DNA of 64,000 nucleotides from Bacteroidia bacterium (GTDB taxonomy: Bacteria > Bacteroidota > Bacteroidia > J057 > JADKCL01): positions 558,001 through 622,000 of the forward strand of contig JACJYV010000004.1 of the NCBI GenBank assembly GCA_020635905.1, written 5' to 3'. Each line of letters begins with the position of its first letter. Within the stretch, counting starts at the first letter, position 1. The translations under genes were made by a program, and so were the position numbers. The notes beneath the pieces are model-generated. The model saw only the letters and a program-made list of their open reading frames with translations, did no database searches and had not been told where the DNA came from. This document shows positions 25,167 through 34,552 of the stretch, one piece after another.

Positions 25167-27296
25167 TCAAATGTCCCGGATAAATTTGGGGACATCATCG
25201 TCGGAATCCACGTCCTGCACATCCCAGTTCAGGTCGTCGAGATCTTCGTCGCTATAGTCGGGAATGCTGTCGTCCCGCACCAAAATGGGGGACAATGGGG
25301 GAAGCGGTTCGAAGGGGTTGGGGAGATCGTACAAGGCGAACAGGGCAATCAGGAAGTTTTGGAAGATGATTGCCGATTGGAAATAGGGAAAGGTGCCCAG
25401 GGGATTGGGCTCATATTGGGACAAATAAGTTTCCCGCATGATGTTTTTCCAATCATTCAGGTAGTACGCCATTTTGGCTTTTCGGCCGGAGTCGCGGTAG
25501 AGCCGGATGAAATAGAGCAGCATGATATTGGTCACTTCCGTCTCCACGTTGAAGGCCATGCCGGCCTTTTCTGAATTGGTAAAAGTAAAGTTCCGGATCC
25601 TTCGATCGGAGATTTCCACCCGTGGATCGGTCACGTTGGTCATGGCTTCAATCTCCTGGGCCGCCAAAGCATGAGATCCCACCACACTTTCTTCGTGGTA
25701 GTAAAAGTTGTTGTTCCCCTCCATCGGTTGCTCAAGGTACTGGCTTTTCCGGACGTCATTCGGGTGAATGCTGTTCCTGAAGATATAGCGATAATCCTCA
25801 AAATTGAGGGCGGCGTGGATCATTTCGTGCATGAGCTTGCGCGCGAAAAAGAGGGTGTAATAATGTCGCTTGTTCGCGTCGTTGGAATTTCCGGCATTCT
25901 TCCAGGTTTCGGCATAACGGGCATGGCTTTCCTGGATGGAAAAGCTGAAATTCATGATCGCCCGGCAGACGGGATAGGCCTTGTTGTTCTGGATGACCTC
26001 CCCGACGTAACCCCGCAGATTGCGGGCATTTTTCATTTTGGTTTGGGCCTGGCTGAAATTGTTTTCTCCCTTGGTGGTGTTGGAGGTGTACATCCGTTCG
26101 ACGTACAATGACCAGGTGTAGCCGTCACCTTCGGTGTCGGATTCGATGGAGTCGACCAACTCGATGTTGGGCATTTTATACCCCGTGGAGTTCCCCGGTC
26201 GCCATTTTCCGGCCAGCGCCCGGTAAAGTTCCCGGTACTTTTGCCCGCTTTGCGACCGGGCCGCGAAAAAGGTCCGGGCATCCTGGTAATCGTTCTTGAA
26301 CGTGATCCCGCTCAGGGTCGTTTGGGTTTGAAGGATGTTCTGGGTGAAGGTCACCATGATGCCTCGGGTACGGTCGTCGTTCCTCGAAGTTTGGTTGGTA
26401 AACTCATTCCATTCGTCCGGATCAACCATTTCCATGGCCATTTCGGTGGCTTCGCTCAGGTAGGTTGCGATCTCCTGTCCGTAGCCACAGCCAAATTCAT
26501 AGGCAAAGCGGAATTCTTTTTCCTTGCCGGTCAATTCGCTTGCCAGCAGGTTTCTGCGTCTGTTCACGTCGAATGCCGCTTCCGAGGCCCGGAGCCCGGA
26601 TTCCAGTTTGCGCACGAGCGTCACCTCGAAGTTCGCCGCAAGTTTTTCCTTTTTGAGAATGGCATTGATCACGGCCTGGTTCCCGGCGAGGAATTGGTAC
26701 AATTCCTTGTAGGTTTTCATGGATTCCGCCACATAAAAACCGTCGTTGTTGGCGATGCTGCCGTCGACCAGGCACAACCGGGGCCGGATGGTGATGCCAT
26801 CCAGCCTTTTCAGGGCGATTTCCCTGATCTTGATGAAGAGTTTGAAAAGGGCATTGGAAGAGTGGTAGATCTTTTTCGGGTCTTCGCTTCCCTGGGTGAG
26901 GATCTTGAGGTCCTTGTCGACCTTGAGTCCGGCAAGGTTGCCGATGGACAGTTTGCTGTTGCCGGAGGACGAAGCGGTCGCCCAGGGGTACAAGGCCATT
27001 TCGATGAAATGGCCCATGCCGGTCAGGTAATAGTCGAGGTAGGTCGGCACGGGTTTGAGGTAGTGCCTGAACAGCTTCATCGCGGCCAAAGCGTCGGCTT
27101 TGTTGTATTTGTTGCCAATGATTTTCGAAAGAAAAAGGGATTCCAGGTTGGCCCCGGTTTTCTGCACGTCGAGGGTTTGATCCTTCTTGAGAATGATGCT
27201 GTTGGTGATCCAGGCCGCGAGGGCCTTGGCCTGCGCGTCCGAAAAAGGGGCGTCCAGTTTGATCAGGTAATTGACGTTATCGATGGAAATGGGCAT
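25167..27296 (-). CDS. Large uncharacterised protein with an HExxH metal-binding motif
   Basis: A 709-aa protein I do not recognise. No signal peptide or membrane helix. Residues 490-494 are HEMIH, within KLMHEMIHAALNFEDYR, followed ~40-60 residues later by the acidic helices YYHEESVVGSHALAAQEIEA, which could give a third zinc ligand; the pattern is that of a zincin-like peptidase. The N-terminal half is helical with many charged pairs. The C-terminus is a proline-rich then strongly acidic tail (LPNPFEPLPPLSPILV, DDSIPDYSDEDLDDLNWDVQ). The gene starts 40 nt after the 1356-aa gene and is surely its operon partner. Codon use is GC-rich, unlike the AT-rich island to its left. A secreted toxin or processing protease is conceivable; neither is shown. 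Confidence 0.75.
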   Translation of the reverse strand: MPISIDNVNYLIKLDAPFSDAQAKALAAWITNSIILKKDQTLDVQKTGANLESLFLSKIIGNKYNKADALAAMKLFRHYLKPVPTYLDYYLTGMGHFIEMALYPWATASSSGNSKLSIGNLAGLKVDKDLKILTQGSEDPKKIYHSSNALFKLFIKIREIALKRLDGITIRPRLCLVDGSIANNDGFYVAESMKTYKELYQFLAGNQAVINAILKKEKLAANFEVTLVRKLESGLRASEAAFDVNRRRNLLASELTGKEKEFRFAYEFGCGYGQEIATYLSEATEMAMEMVDPDEWNEFTNQTSRNDDRTRGIMVTFTQNILQTQTTLSGITFKNDYQDARTFFAARSQSGQKYRELYRALAGKWRPGNSTGYKMPNIELVDSIESDTEGDGYTWSLYVERMYTSNTTKGENNFSQAQTKMKNARNLRGYVGEVIQNNKAYPVCRAIMNFSFSIQESHARYAETWKNAGNSNDANKRHYYTLFFARKLMHEMIHAALNFEDYRYIFRNSIHPNDVRKSQYLEQPMEGNNNFYYHEESVVGSHALAAQEIEAMTNVTDPRVEISDRRIRNFTFTNSEKAGMAFNVETEVTNIMLLYFIRLYRDSGRKAKMAYYLNDWKNIMRETYLSQYEPNPLGTFPYFQSAIIFQNFLIALFALYDLPNPFEPLPPLSPILVRDDSIPDYSDEDLDDLNWDVQDVDSDDDVPKFIRDI

Positions 27297-27335
27297 TGTT
27301 TTCTGATTTGGGAATGGGGAAATAATGGAACGGCG

Positions 27336-30300
27336 TCAGAAGATCTTACTGAGCTTCTTTTTGGCTTTCTTGGCCACCTTTTTCGCGTCTTTGAAGGCAG
27401 ATTTGGTGTATTTCTCAACATCCCTGGACTTGAAGCCGGTTTGCTTCAGCAGTTTGTTCAGGTCTTTTTCGTTGATGTCGAATGTATCCTGGATTGAATC
27501 GCCGATGTCCTCCATGCTGTGGCCCACCGATTTCATGGTGTTGCTCACTTCCTGAGCCGATTTGTTGAATTGATTGCCCAGGACGTCGGCCACTTTCTCC
27601 GCGCCGTCGACGCCTTCCATGAAGCCCTTTTTGGCGTAACCGGCCCATTTTTCGGCATCCTTGAAGAAATCCGTGAACGCATTCCCGATCTCCTTCGCTG
27701 CGAGTTTGCCGATGTTGGCCAGGTCTTTCGAATCGGCCTTCATGTTGGCTTTGATGGAGAATTTGTTCCCGTCGTGGGTGAAGGTGCCGGAGAATTTGGC
27801 GTAGGCCACGTTGTCGACAAAGCCGATCTCGGCCGAGCAATCGACCGTGGTTTTGAATTTCAACTTGCCCAATTCTCCCAAAGAGATCTTCACATCGAAA
27901 TCGATGTTGACCGAGCCGCCGCCCACGAAGGACATTTCCGCCCGGTCGATGTCGCCGTACAGGTTGTAGCTGAGGAACAGCGAACCGGAAAAGTTGCTCA
28001 GGCCGGTCAATTGGGCCGAGTATTCGACCAGAATGTCGAACCGGAAGCCGCTGGAATTGAGAACCAGGTAGCAGGATTGGACCATGCCCATGAGTTCGAG
28101 ACGGCCGTTGATGTAGAGGTGAGGATTGCGCCGGTCTTCGATGGGGTGGCTGGGACGGCTGAAGGTCGCGAGGGAGACTTCCGCGCCTTTGCTTCCGGTC
28201 GTGTCGCTCAATTTGAAAAATGTGGATTTGTAAATGACCAATGGCTTGCTCAGGGAGCTTTCGACCGCAATACCCTGGTTGCCAATCACCTCGACCGTAG
28301 TTTGGGAGGTCATGCCGAGAATGCTGATCGCGCCGTTCAGGAAGAATCCCTGGGTAAATTGCAGCGTCCCGATCTGGGTGGTCTGCGGCGCCAGGTACAA
28401 TTGAGCGTTTAGGCTGACTTCGATGCCGTTCTCCGTCGCCACCAGTTGGTAGCTTTTCATCTTGTCGTAGAGATTGGTCAGGGTCCACATCTGACCCTTT
28501 TTGTTCGTGACCAGGGTGACCTGATCCGATTGGGTGGGAATGACCACCTGGCCGCTGTCTTTGAAGGCTTTCGAGATCTTTTCGTAATCGTAATCTGCCA
28601 GGGCCTCCCGGGCGGAATCGGGAATCAGGAAGGTTTGGGTGCCGTGCAATTCGATGGATTTGAGCACGCCTTTGATGCCTTCGTCGATGCTTTTGGGCTT
28701 GGCGAATGCGGAGGCGATGTCGAGCATGGAAACGTCGGTGACGGCTCCGGCCAGCACGGATTTGCTCGGGTCGGTGGAATCGAAAAACATCGCCAGGGAA
28801 CAACTGAAGTTGGGGAAGCCCAGGGTCGCCGCCAACCCGAAGCTGGGCAGGCCCGAGAATGCCATTCCAAATTGCAAGGCGATGTTGCTCAGACTGAAGC
28901 CTTTGAAAGGGATGGTCCCTTTCATGGTGCCGGAAAAAAAGATGCCCGTGGGCAGGAGGCTCATGGCCACGTCGCATTGGTACGGGATCTTGTCGACCTT
29001 GAAGGTCGCGGCGCCCGCCATGAACAGCGAGGGCTGCCCGTTGTTGAGGTAGAGCCCGAGTTGGGCGGTCAGCGGCCATTTGCCGTCGATCCTGGTCTCA
29101 AGCGTGGTGAACAGCTTGCTGCTTTTGGTCGGCGGATTGCTCACCTGCAAGGTGATGGCCAGGCTCGGATCGAGCCCGAACAGCTTTTGCAGCGCCTTTT
29201 GGGACTTGTCCTGGGTGTCGAGGCGCCATTTGGTGTAGAGGTTGAGGCCGTTGACCAGGCCGGTGGCCTGCTCGGGCAATTGCACCGCCGTCGAGGTTTT
29301 GGCGGTGTTCGAGCCGAAAGCGGCCATGTCCGGAAACCTGAAATTGGGGCCGTCGTAGGTGGCCACCACGAGGGTGAAATCCTCCATGATGACGATCTTT
29401 TCGATGGCTTTCAGGGCCGAAAGTCCGGGGATTTGCGAGAGTTTGGTTGCGCCCAGGCTGAAGCCGGCGGCGGCGCCCCATTTTCCGTTGACCTTCTTCA
29501 ATTCAAAAGCAAACATGCCAAAGCCTTCCACCTGGCCCGACATCTGCATTTCAAAGCCGTCGTTCCCTTTTTTGATGACCAGGGTCGAATCCAGCAAGGT
29601 GAAATCCAGGCTTTGGGGGATGTCCACTTTCCCGCCCACGAGTTTGGAGAGCATTTCCCGGAATTCGATCTTTCCGGCCACGCCGCGGATCTGGAATTGG
29701 CCGGGAATGGCATAATTGGTGGCGATCCGGATGTTTTTTCCAATCCAGAGTTCTCCCGAAAAATTTCCCGTGAGGGTAGATTCGCTCGATCCGACCTCTT
29801 TGGTGAGGTCGAATTTGATGTTGCTGATCACCAGTTCGGTGATGCCCAGAGGGATCTTCCAGGGATTGGGTTCTCCGGCGATGGCGCCGGAGAGGCGGTA
29901 AAATTTTCCCGGGCAGGCGGAAAAGCGGATGCTGTCGATGCTGAGGTCGGAGGGCGGCGGGATCTTGGGCGCGATCTTTTTCATCAGGCCCTTGAGCGGG
30001 ATGGTCGCCCCGAGCAGCGAAGCCGTAAAATAGAGGTCGCCGTCCAGTTTTTGCCCGCGAATGCTCAATTGGCTGCCCTCGATCAGGGTGGTGCCCCACA
30101 GGCTCAGGTCCAGGACCGGGTTGGAAAATGGGGAATAGAGGGTGATTTGGGTGCCGATCTCGGTCACCACGATGTGATCGTCCCAGATATTCCAGCGCAG
30201 GTCCGGCGCGCCGATGCTCATGCTCACTTTATCCAGCGAAATGCCGTTGCCCCACGAGATCTCGCAAGCCAGGCTCATCAGTTCGATCTTTTCCAAGGGC

Positions 30301-31406
30301 TTAAGCACCTTGTCGAAGGCGCCGGGGATTTGCGCAGCCAGGCCGCTACCGGCCAGATCGGCCAAATGGCTGAGTTTTCCGAGGGAAAATCCTTCGAACT
30401 CGCCCTCTATGTAAATGGTGCTCGCCCCCGGATCGAGGTCGGCCGTCATGGCCACCGACATCTCAGCGCTCGGGATGTTCAGCAAAGCCGTAAAGGCCGA
30501 TTCCTCCCGGTAATTGCCGTCCTCGTATTCCCAGGTTATCGAGAGCGGGGAATAATAGCGGTAGAAAGTGTCCTTGAACCTGGCTTTGCCCAATTTGAAA
30601 TCCAGCCCGAGATCGACATTCAGGTAAATGCCCGGAAGCTTCGTTTCCCGCTCCCATGGGTACATTCGCGGGTCCGAATAGTCCTCTTCCAGGTCAGGAA
30701 TGAAGATCTCGAAGTCGTCCTTCGGGACGATGATCTGTCCGCTCACCAGCATCGGCTCCACGTCCGGCAGGAGATTTTCCAACACCCCGAGAAAGCCCAG
30801 CGGCCGCATTTTTCCTACAAAATTGATCCCGGGAGCCACCTCCTGCTGCCACTTGGGATCGGTAGCGGCGCGGTTCGAGATCAGGATGTCCGATTCAGTG
30901 AAAATGAACTTGTCCAGCATCGGAACGGAGTCGTAGAATTGGGTTCCGGCGCCGGATTGGCTGCTGAGAAAACCAGTTGCCAGGCTGCTGAGGCCGCGGC
31001 CGCTGCCCCCCTCGTTCACCACTTCGGGAACCGTCCGGATGTCGTCCGGCAGGTCCGGAAACGCATCGGAAAACTTCCAGTAGCTGCCCGATTGGCCGGG
31101 CCGGATCAGCGCATACCGCACCGAAATGTACAATGGCGCATCGGACTGCACCGTCACGGTCAGCTCTGTCGGGACATTGAACAGGCCCTCCGCGCCCTGG
31201 AATCGGTAACTCGAAGTCCCGCGAAAGGCGATGCTGCCATTGGCCGCGTCTTGCCGGACCTCCACCCCGTCGATTTGCAACACATTTCCTTCGGAGTAAT
31301 AATAGGATTCCAAAAAATCCCGGAAGGCACCCTGGCAGGTGTCGGTCGTGACGGTGAGTTGATTGTTTTGGGGTGAAAGCTCCCGCAGTATCTCAGAATA
31401 GTTCAT
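27336..31406 (-). CDS. Very large repetitive beta-rich protein with a lysine-rich helical tail
   Basis: A 1356-aa protein without signal peptide or clear membrane span. From about residue 230 to 1220 it is a long series of alternating hydrophobic/polar strands with recurring phrases of the type DLSLWGTTLIEG, LTGNFSGELWIGKNI, QMSGQVEGFGMFAFEL, FFSGTMKGTIPFKGFSLSN, GAISILGMTSQTTVEVIG and LFLSYNLYGDIDRAEMSF. This suggests an extended repeated beta structure (lipid-groove or fibre-like). The last ~140 residues change to amphipathic helices with many Lys/Ala (KKGFMEGVDGAEKVADVL, NEKDLNKLLKQTGFKSRD, final KKVAKKAKKKLSKIF). It lies 40 nt upstream of the HExxH gene and 251 nt downstream of an acyltransferase gene, all on the minus strand. 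No family recognised; possible transfer with its partner. Confidence 0.78.
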   Translation of the reverse strand: MNYSEILRELSPQNNQLTVTTDTCQGAFRDFLESYYYSEGNVLQIDGVEVRQDAANGSIAFRGTSSYRFQGAEGLFNVPTELTVTVQSDAPLYISVRYALIRPGQSGSYWKFSDAFPDLPDDIRTVPEVVNEGGSGRGLSSLATGFLSSQSGAGTQFYDSVPMLDKFIFTESDILISNRAATDPKWQQEVAPGINFVGKMRPLGFLGVLENLLPDVEPMLVSGQIIVPKDDFEIFIPDLEEDYSDPRMYPWERETKLPGIYLNVDLGLDFKLGKARFKDTFYRYYSPLSITWEYEDGNYREESAFTALLNIPSAEMSVAMTADLDPGASTIYIEGEFEGFSLGKLSHLADLAGSGLAAQIPGAFDKVLKPLEKIELMSLACEISWGNGISLDKVSMSIGAPDLRWNIWDDHIVVTEIGTQITLYSPFSNPVLDLSLWGTTLIEGSQLSIRGQKLDGDLYFTASLLGATIPLKGLMKKIAPKIPPPSDLSIDSIRFSACPGKFYRLSGAIAGEPNPWKIPLGITELVISNIKFDLTKEVGSSESTLTGNFSGELWIGKNIRIATNYAIPGQFQIRGVAGKIEFREMLSKLVGGKVDIPQSLDFTLLDSTLVIKKGNDGFEMQMSGQVEGFGMFAFELKKVNGKWGAAAGFSLGATKLSQIPGLSALKAIEKIVIMEDFTLVVATYDGPNFRFPDMAAFGSNTAKTSTAVQLPEQATGLVNGLNLYTKWRLDTQDKSQKALQKLFGLDPSLAITLQVSNPPTKSSKLFTTLETRIDGKWPLTAQLGLYLNNGQPSLFMAGAATFKVDKIPYQCDVAMSLLPTGIFFSGTMKGTIPFKGFSLSNIALQFGMAFSGLPSFGLAATLGFPNFSCSLAMFFDSTDPSKSVLAGAVTDVSMLDIASAFAKPKSIDEGIKGVLKSIELHGTQTFLIPDSAREALADYDYEKISKAFKDSGQVVIPTQSDQVTLVTNKKGQMWTLTNLYDKMKSYQLVATENGIEVSLNAQLYLAPQTTQIGTLQFTQGFFLNGAISILGMTSQTTVEVIGNQGIAVESSLSKPLVIYKSTFFKLSDTTGSKGAEVSLATFSRPSHPIEDRRNPHLYINGRLELMGMVQSCYLVLNSSGFRFDILVEYSAQLTGLSNFSGSLFLSYNLYGDIDRAEMSFVGGGSVNIDFDVKISLGELGKLKFKTTVDCSAEIGFVDNVAYAKFSGTFTHDGNKFSIKANMKADSKDLANIGKLAAKEIGNAFTDFFKDAEKWAGYAKKGFMEGVDGAEKVADVLGNQFNKSAQEVSNTMKSVGHSMEDIGDSIQDTFDINEKDLNKLLKQTGFKSRDVEKYTKSAFKDAKKVAKKAKKKLSKIF

Positions 31407-31657
31407 TTTTCTCCTTTCGTGTAGATTTCCCCTCAGCTCGGATGGTCAAATCCGGGCGATTGGGTTGGTTGATGGCGGTCAGGCAGATCGTTTTGCCCCC
31501 TAAATATAGGGACTAATGAAATGTGAGGCTTGTGGCTTTGTGCTTAAAATAGGGATATGTCGCGTGAGTGAATTTCCTGGATTTTGGTCGGAATTGAGAA
31601 CGGAATGCCCGCCCATTCCCGGAATTAAATCTGCAGAACCCGGCCTCGGGAAGAAAA

Positions 31658-32380
31658 TTATTCCCCCAGGTTCGAGATCATGATGCCCCGGACCTGAGAT
31701 TTCAGGTCCTCGATGTCCCGGGCCTGGGTATCCGGGATGAGGTCCCAATAGGCATGGACGATGCCCGGCCGCAAATCGAGCGGGCGGTGCGGGCTGGCCA
31801 GCTTTCCGGGGGATTTTAAGGTATTGACCGCAAGGGGAAAGCCCGTCTCGGATGCCAATCTAAAGGCTCCGTCGTAAAACGGTTGGAGCGGTTCGCCGGT
31901 TCGATTCCGGGTGCCTTCCGGGTAGAGAAGAATGGAAGAGCCATTTTCCAGACAACTTTTCATGTCTTCGTAGCTCTGTTGGCGGGATTCGGGGCTCCGC
32001 CGGTCGACAAAAATGCAAAGCCCTTTCACCACCACCCCGAAGATGGGGACCTTCGCCATTTCCTTTTTACTCAGCCATTTATAGGTTCCCGGATAGGCTG
32101 CGGCATTCAGGAGAATGTCGAGAAAACTGCTGTGATTGCTCACGATGATGTGGGGGCCGGTACCCCGGATCGTCTTCTTTCCCCGGGTTTGGAGAAAAAC
32201 CAAACACAGCAACATGGTCGTCGGCCCCACGACCTTGTGGGCGATCCAGCCGAGCGGCCTTTCCGCGGACTTGCCAAAAATGGCAAATCCCAACACGAAA
32301 AATGGGGCGTAGACCAACAATTGGACGGTGAAGATCAACAACCCGTACACCATGTACAGAGACCGGAGCAATTGAACCAT
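31658..32380 (-). CDS. 1-acyl-sn-glycerol-3-phosphate acyltransferase family (PlsC-like)
   Basis: A 240-aa membrane-associated acyltransferase. Two N-terminal hydrophobic segments (LLIFTVQLLVYAPFFVLGFA; VVGPTTMLLCLVFLQT) are followed by the catalytic NHSSFLD (NHx4D) motif, the FVDRR motif and YPEGTRNRTGEP, the acyl-acceptor-binding block. The ATG at 32380 is preferred over a TTG 18 nt upstream. It would add an acyl chain to lysophosphatidate or a related lipid. It shares strand and base composition with the two large genes downstream and lies inside the segment bounded by IS remnants, so it may be part of that module. Confidence 0.9.
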   Translation of the reverse strand: MVQLLRSLYMVYGLLIFTVQLLVYAPFFVLGFAIFGKSAERPLGWIAHKVVGPTTMLLCLVFLQTRGKKTIRGTGPHIIVSNHSSFLDILLNAAAYPGTYKWLSKKEMAKVPIFGVVVKGLCIFVDRRSPESRQQSYEDMKSCLENGSSILLYPEGTRNRTGEPLQPFYDGAFRLASETGFPLAVNTLKSPGKLASPHRPLDLRPGIVHAYWDLIPDTQARDIEDLKSQVRGIMISNLGE

Positions 32381-32441
32381 GGGGTGCAAGTTATGCAATC
32401 CTATCTTTTTTCAAAGCCCCTGAGATGGGGTTTCGGTTTAT

Positions 32442-33431
32442 TTGCGGGCAAAGCCAAGGCAAGCAATGCGCCATAACCATTTCCAAAAATCAGGAAAAAT
32501 GCACCTGGGATTTGAGCGGAGGGTTAATATCCACAGAAAAGGTCGATATTTCAAAAAACAAGGCCATTCCGTTCATGACGTTGGTTTGATTGTAGATGAG
32601 GTAGGTTTTCCCAAGAAGGGCAGGCATTCTGCGTGTGTTGATCGTCAGTGGCTGGGCTGTTTGGGTAAACAGGACAATGGCCAGGTTTCGGTAGGGCTAA
32701 GCTTATGCCAGGGACACCTCTACAATCTGATCAACATGCAATTATTCATGCCAAAGTCCTGGGCAAATGATCCCAAAAGACGCAAAATGGCCAGTATCCC
32801 TGAAGAGATGGAGTTCAAAACCAAACCTGAGATGGCTATGGCGATGGTCAAAAAGGCGATTGCGGATGGAATTGAGTTTGGTTGGGTGGGTTGCGATGCC
32901 CTTTATGGAGCAAAATATGAGTTCATTCAGGAGTTGCACCAACTTGGACTCACTTTCATGGCGGATGTGCGTACAAACCAACATGTCTATTTATCCAAAC
33001 CCAATTTATTCGTCCCCACGACAGATCCTGACAAAAAAGGGCCTAAATACAAGAATCTGAGGACCGATACCCCTTCCACCAAACTGGATACCTATGCCAA
33101 AAACCTCAAACCAGATGATTGGCAACTGCTTGCTTTCAGAGATGGGACCAAAGGCAGGATCAACGCGTATTTCCACCAGGCCACCATCTGGCTTTGGGAC
33201 CAGGAAAGCCCTGAACCATGGCAATTAACCTTGATCATCAGGAAGGATTTTGAGGGGGGTGAAATCAAATTCTCCTTCTCCAACGCAGACCCCGAAACCT
33301 CTAATCTCCACCAAATCCTTTCCAATAATGTCGCCCCTCAAGGACAGACAAAGGGCAGGATTTTACCCCAAACAGACGATCAAATCCCAATCCAACCGAA
33401 ATTCAAGCCAAAAGGTTGGGAAAATGATTAA
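32442..33431 (+). pseudogene. IS701-like transposase, truncated
   Basis: The frame from about residue 45 matches an IS701-type DDE transposase: VDEVGFPKKGRHSACVDRQW with the first Asp, KQDNGQVSVGLSL, then GIEFGWVGCDALYGAKYEF with the second Asp. After FSFSNADPETSNLHQILS, the usual segment with the catalytic Glu (the YWVERxFQD region) is missing and unrelated codons run to a stop. About 100 N-terminal residues are missing too. The element therefore cannot transpose by itself. Its right end is shared with the remnant at 24804-25004. Confidence 0.8.
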
Positions 33432-33500
33432 TTTGAACCCTACTACAACAGATAGGGATTAAAGTGAGCTGCCTGGAGTTGAATGTGACAAAGTAGAATT
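32500..33500 (+). mobile_element. Decayed IS701-like insertion sequence (right-hand copy)
   Basis: The extent runs from the first recognisable transposase codons to the right end GTGACAAAGTAGAATT at 33500, which is shared with the left-hand remnant at 25004. The left boundary is not identifiable. It lies in direct orientation relative to the remnant at 24.8 kb, so the two copies bracket 25.0-32.5 kb like a decayed composite element. Confidence 0.65.
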
Positions 33501-33647
33501 GGCTTATTTCCTGTATTTGCCTCTTTTATTTTCCCTGCTATATTTTATATTGTTCCCTCTCAGGGTTCATTATCTGATTCTCAAAGGGTTTCAGTGCATT
33601 CTTTTCCCCTGGGATATCTCCCCCTAGTTTTGGGTGCGCAAACCTGG

Positions 33648-33985
33648 GAAAAACCAAAATCTCTGTGATCTCAGTGGTTTTTCCTTTTCCCTTACTCCAA
33701 TTGTTCATTGCAAATTGCTCATTTCCTCAAAAGGGAAGGGTTAAAACCCACCCCTATGGATTGATCCATTCATTATGCCTGATCATCAGACGGGTAATTT
33801 TGGAATTGGCGGGTTAAAACCCACCAATTTTCATCGCCCATTGCTCATTGTTCATTGCCCATTGATGCTCTGTGTCCTCCCCCGTTTCGTGCCCACTCCT
33901 GCGGAAAACCAAAATCTCTGTGATCTCAGTGGTTTTTCCTTTTCCCTAACCCCAATCGTTCATTGCTCATTGTTCATTGCCCATT
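33648..33985. repeat. Two copies of an intergenic repeat (CTCTGTGATCTCAGTGG...)
   Basis: 33648-33722 and 33903-33985 share GAAAACCAAAATCTCTGTGA, TCTCAGTGGTTTTTCC and TTTTCCCTAAC, then runs of TTCATTGCTCATTG-type words. The stretch between also contains AAGGGTTAAAACCCACCCC, a relative of the 16-17 kb repeat. No gene is visible in 33501-33992. Confidence 0.65.
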
Positions 33986-33992
33986 GCCAAAC

Positions 33993-34343
33993 TCACTCCC
34001 TCAAAATCTTCCCCATCGCCTTCCCCTTGGCCAGTTCATCGATCAGCTTATCCAGGTAGCGGATCTTCTGCATGAGGGGATCTTCGATCTCCTCCACCCG
34101 GTACCCACAGATCACGCCCGTGATCTTCGAAACATTGGGATTCAGCTGGGGAGCTTCCGCAAAAAAGGCGGTAAAGTCCTTCCGTTCGTCGATTTGCCGC
34201 TGCAAGGCCGCCTGGTCATAGCCGGTCAGCCAGCAGATGATTTCATCCACCTCCGCTTTGGTGCGGCCCTTTTTCTCCGCTTTGGTCAGGTAGTGGGGAT
34301 AAACACTGGCGAAAGCCATCTTAAAAACCCGGGAATTGTCCAT
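33993..34343 (-). CDS. DUF2200 family protein
   Basis: A 116-aa cytoplasmic protein. The sequence VFKMAFASVYPHYLTKAEKK, KAEVDEIICWLTGYDQ and PQLNPNVSKITGVICGYRVE follows the DUF2200 pattern closely over the whole length, and it ends in DELAKGKAMGKILRE. The ATG at 34343 gives the expected N-terminus. Stand-alone gene, intact; the family has no established function. Confidence 0.9.
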   Translation of the reverse strand: MDNSRVFKMAFASVYPHYLTKAEKKGRTKAEVDEIICWLTGYDQAALQRQIDERKDFTAFFAEAPQLNPNVSKITGVICGYRVEEIEDPLMQKIRYLDKLIDELAKGKAMGKILRE

Positions 34344-34552
34344 GGTGCTGGGGTTTAACTGGTATCAGGCTTAAATTTAGCAAGCATGGTCCAAAAAACC
34401 ACCAAAATCTTGCTTTCAGAAAGCCAGATATCCCTGGACAAATCATTTCAAAAACCGGAATACCGCAGGGTTTCAGGGGAATCTAAGGTAGGTATTACGC
34501 TATAAAACCAAAAATCTGCTTCCCGCTGTCACCCTGCGGATAATTTTTCAGC

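Noticed and set aside
28446..31376. A 976-codon open frame on the plus strand opposite the giant gene
   Set aside because: It is antisense to a minus-strand gene with consistent codon use and repeated beta segments; the plus frame gives a His/Gln/Gly-rich composition without domains. It is a shadow of GC-rich codons.
31896..31912. tRNA T-loop-like GGTTCGATTCC
   Set aside because: It lies inside the acyltransferase coding region (RNRTGEP on the minus strand) and no matching acceptor, D or anticodon stems can be folded around it.
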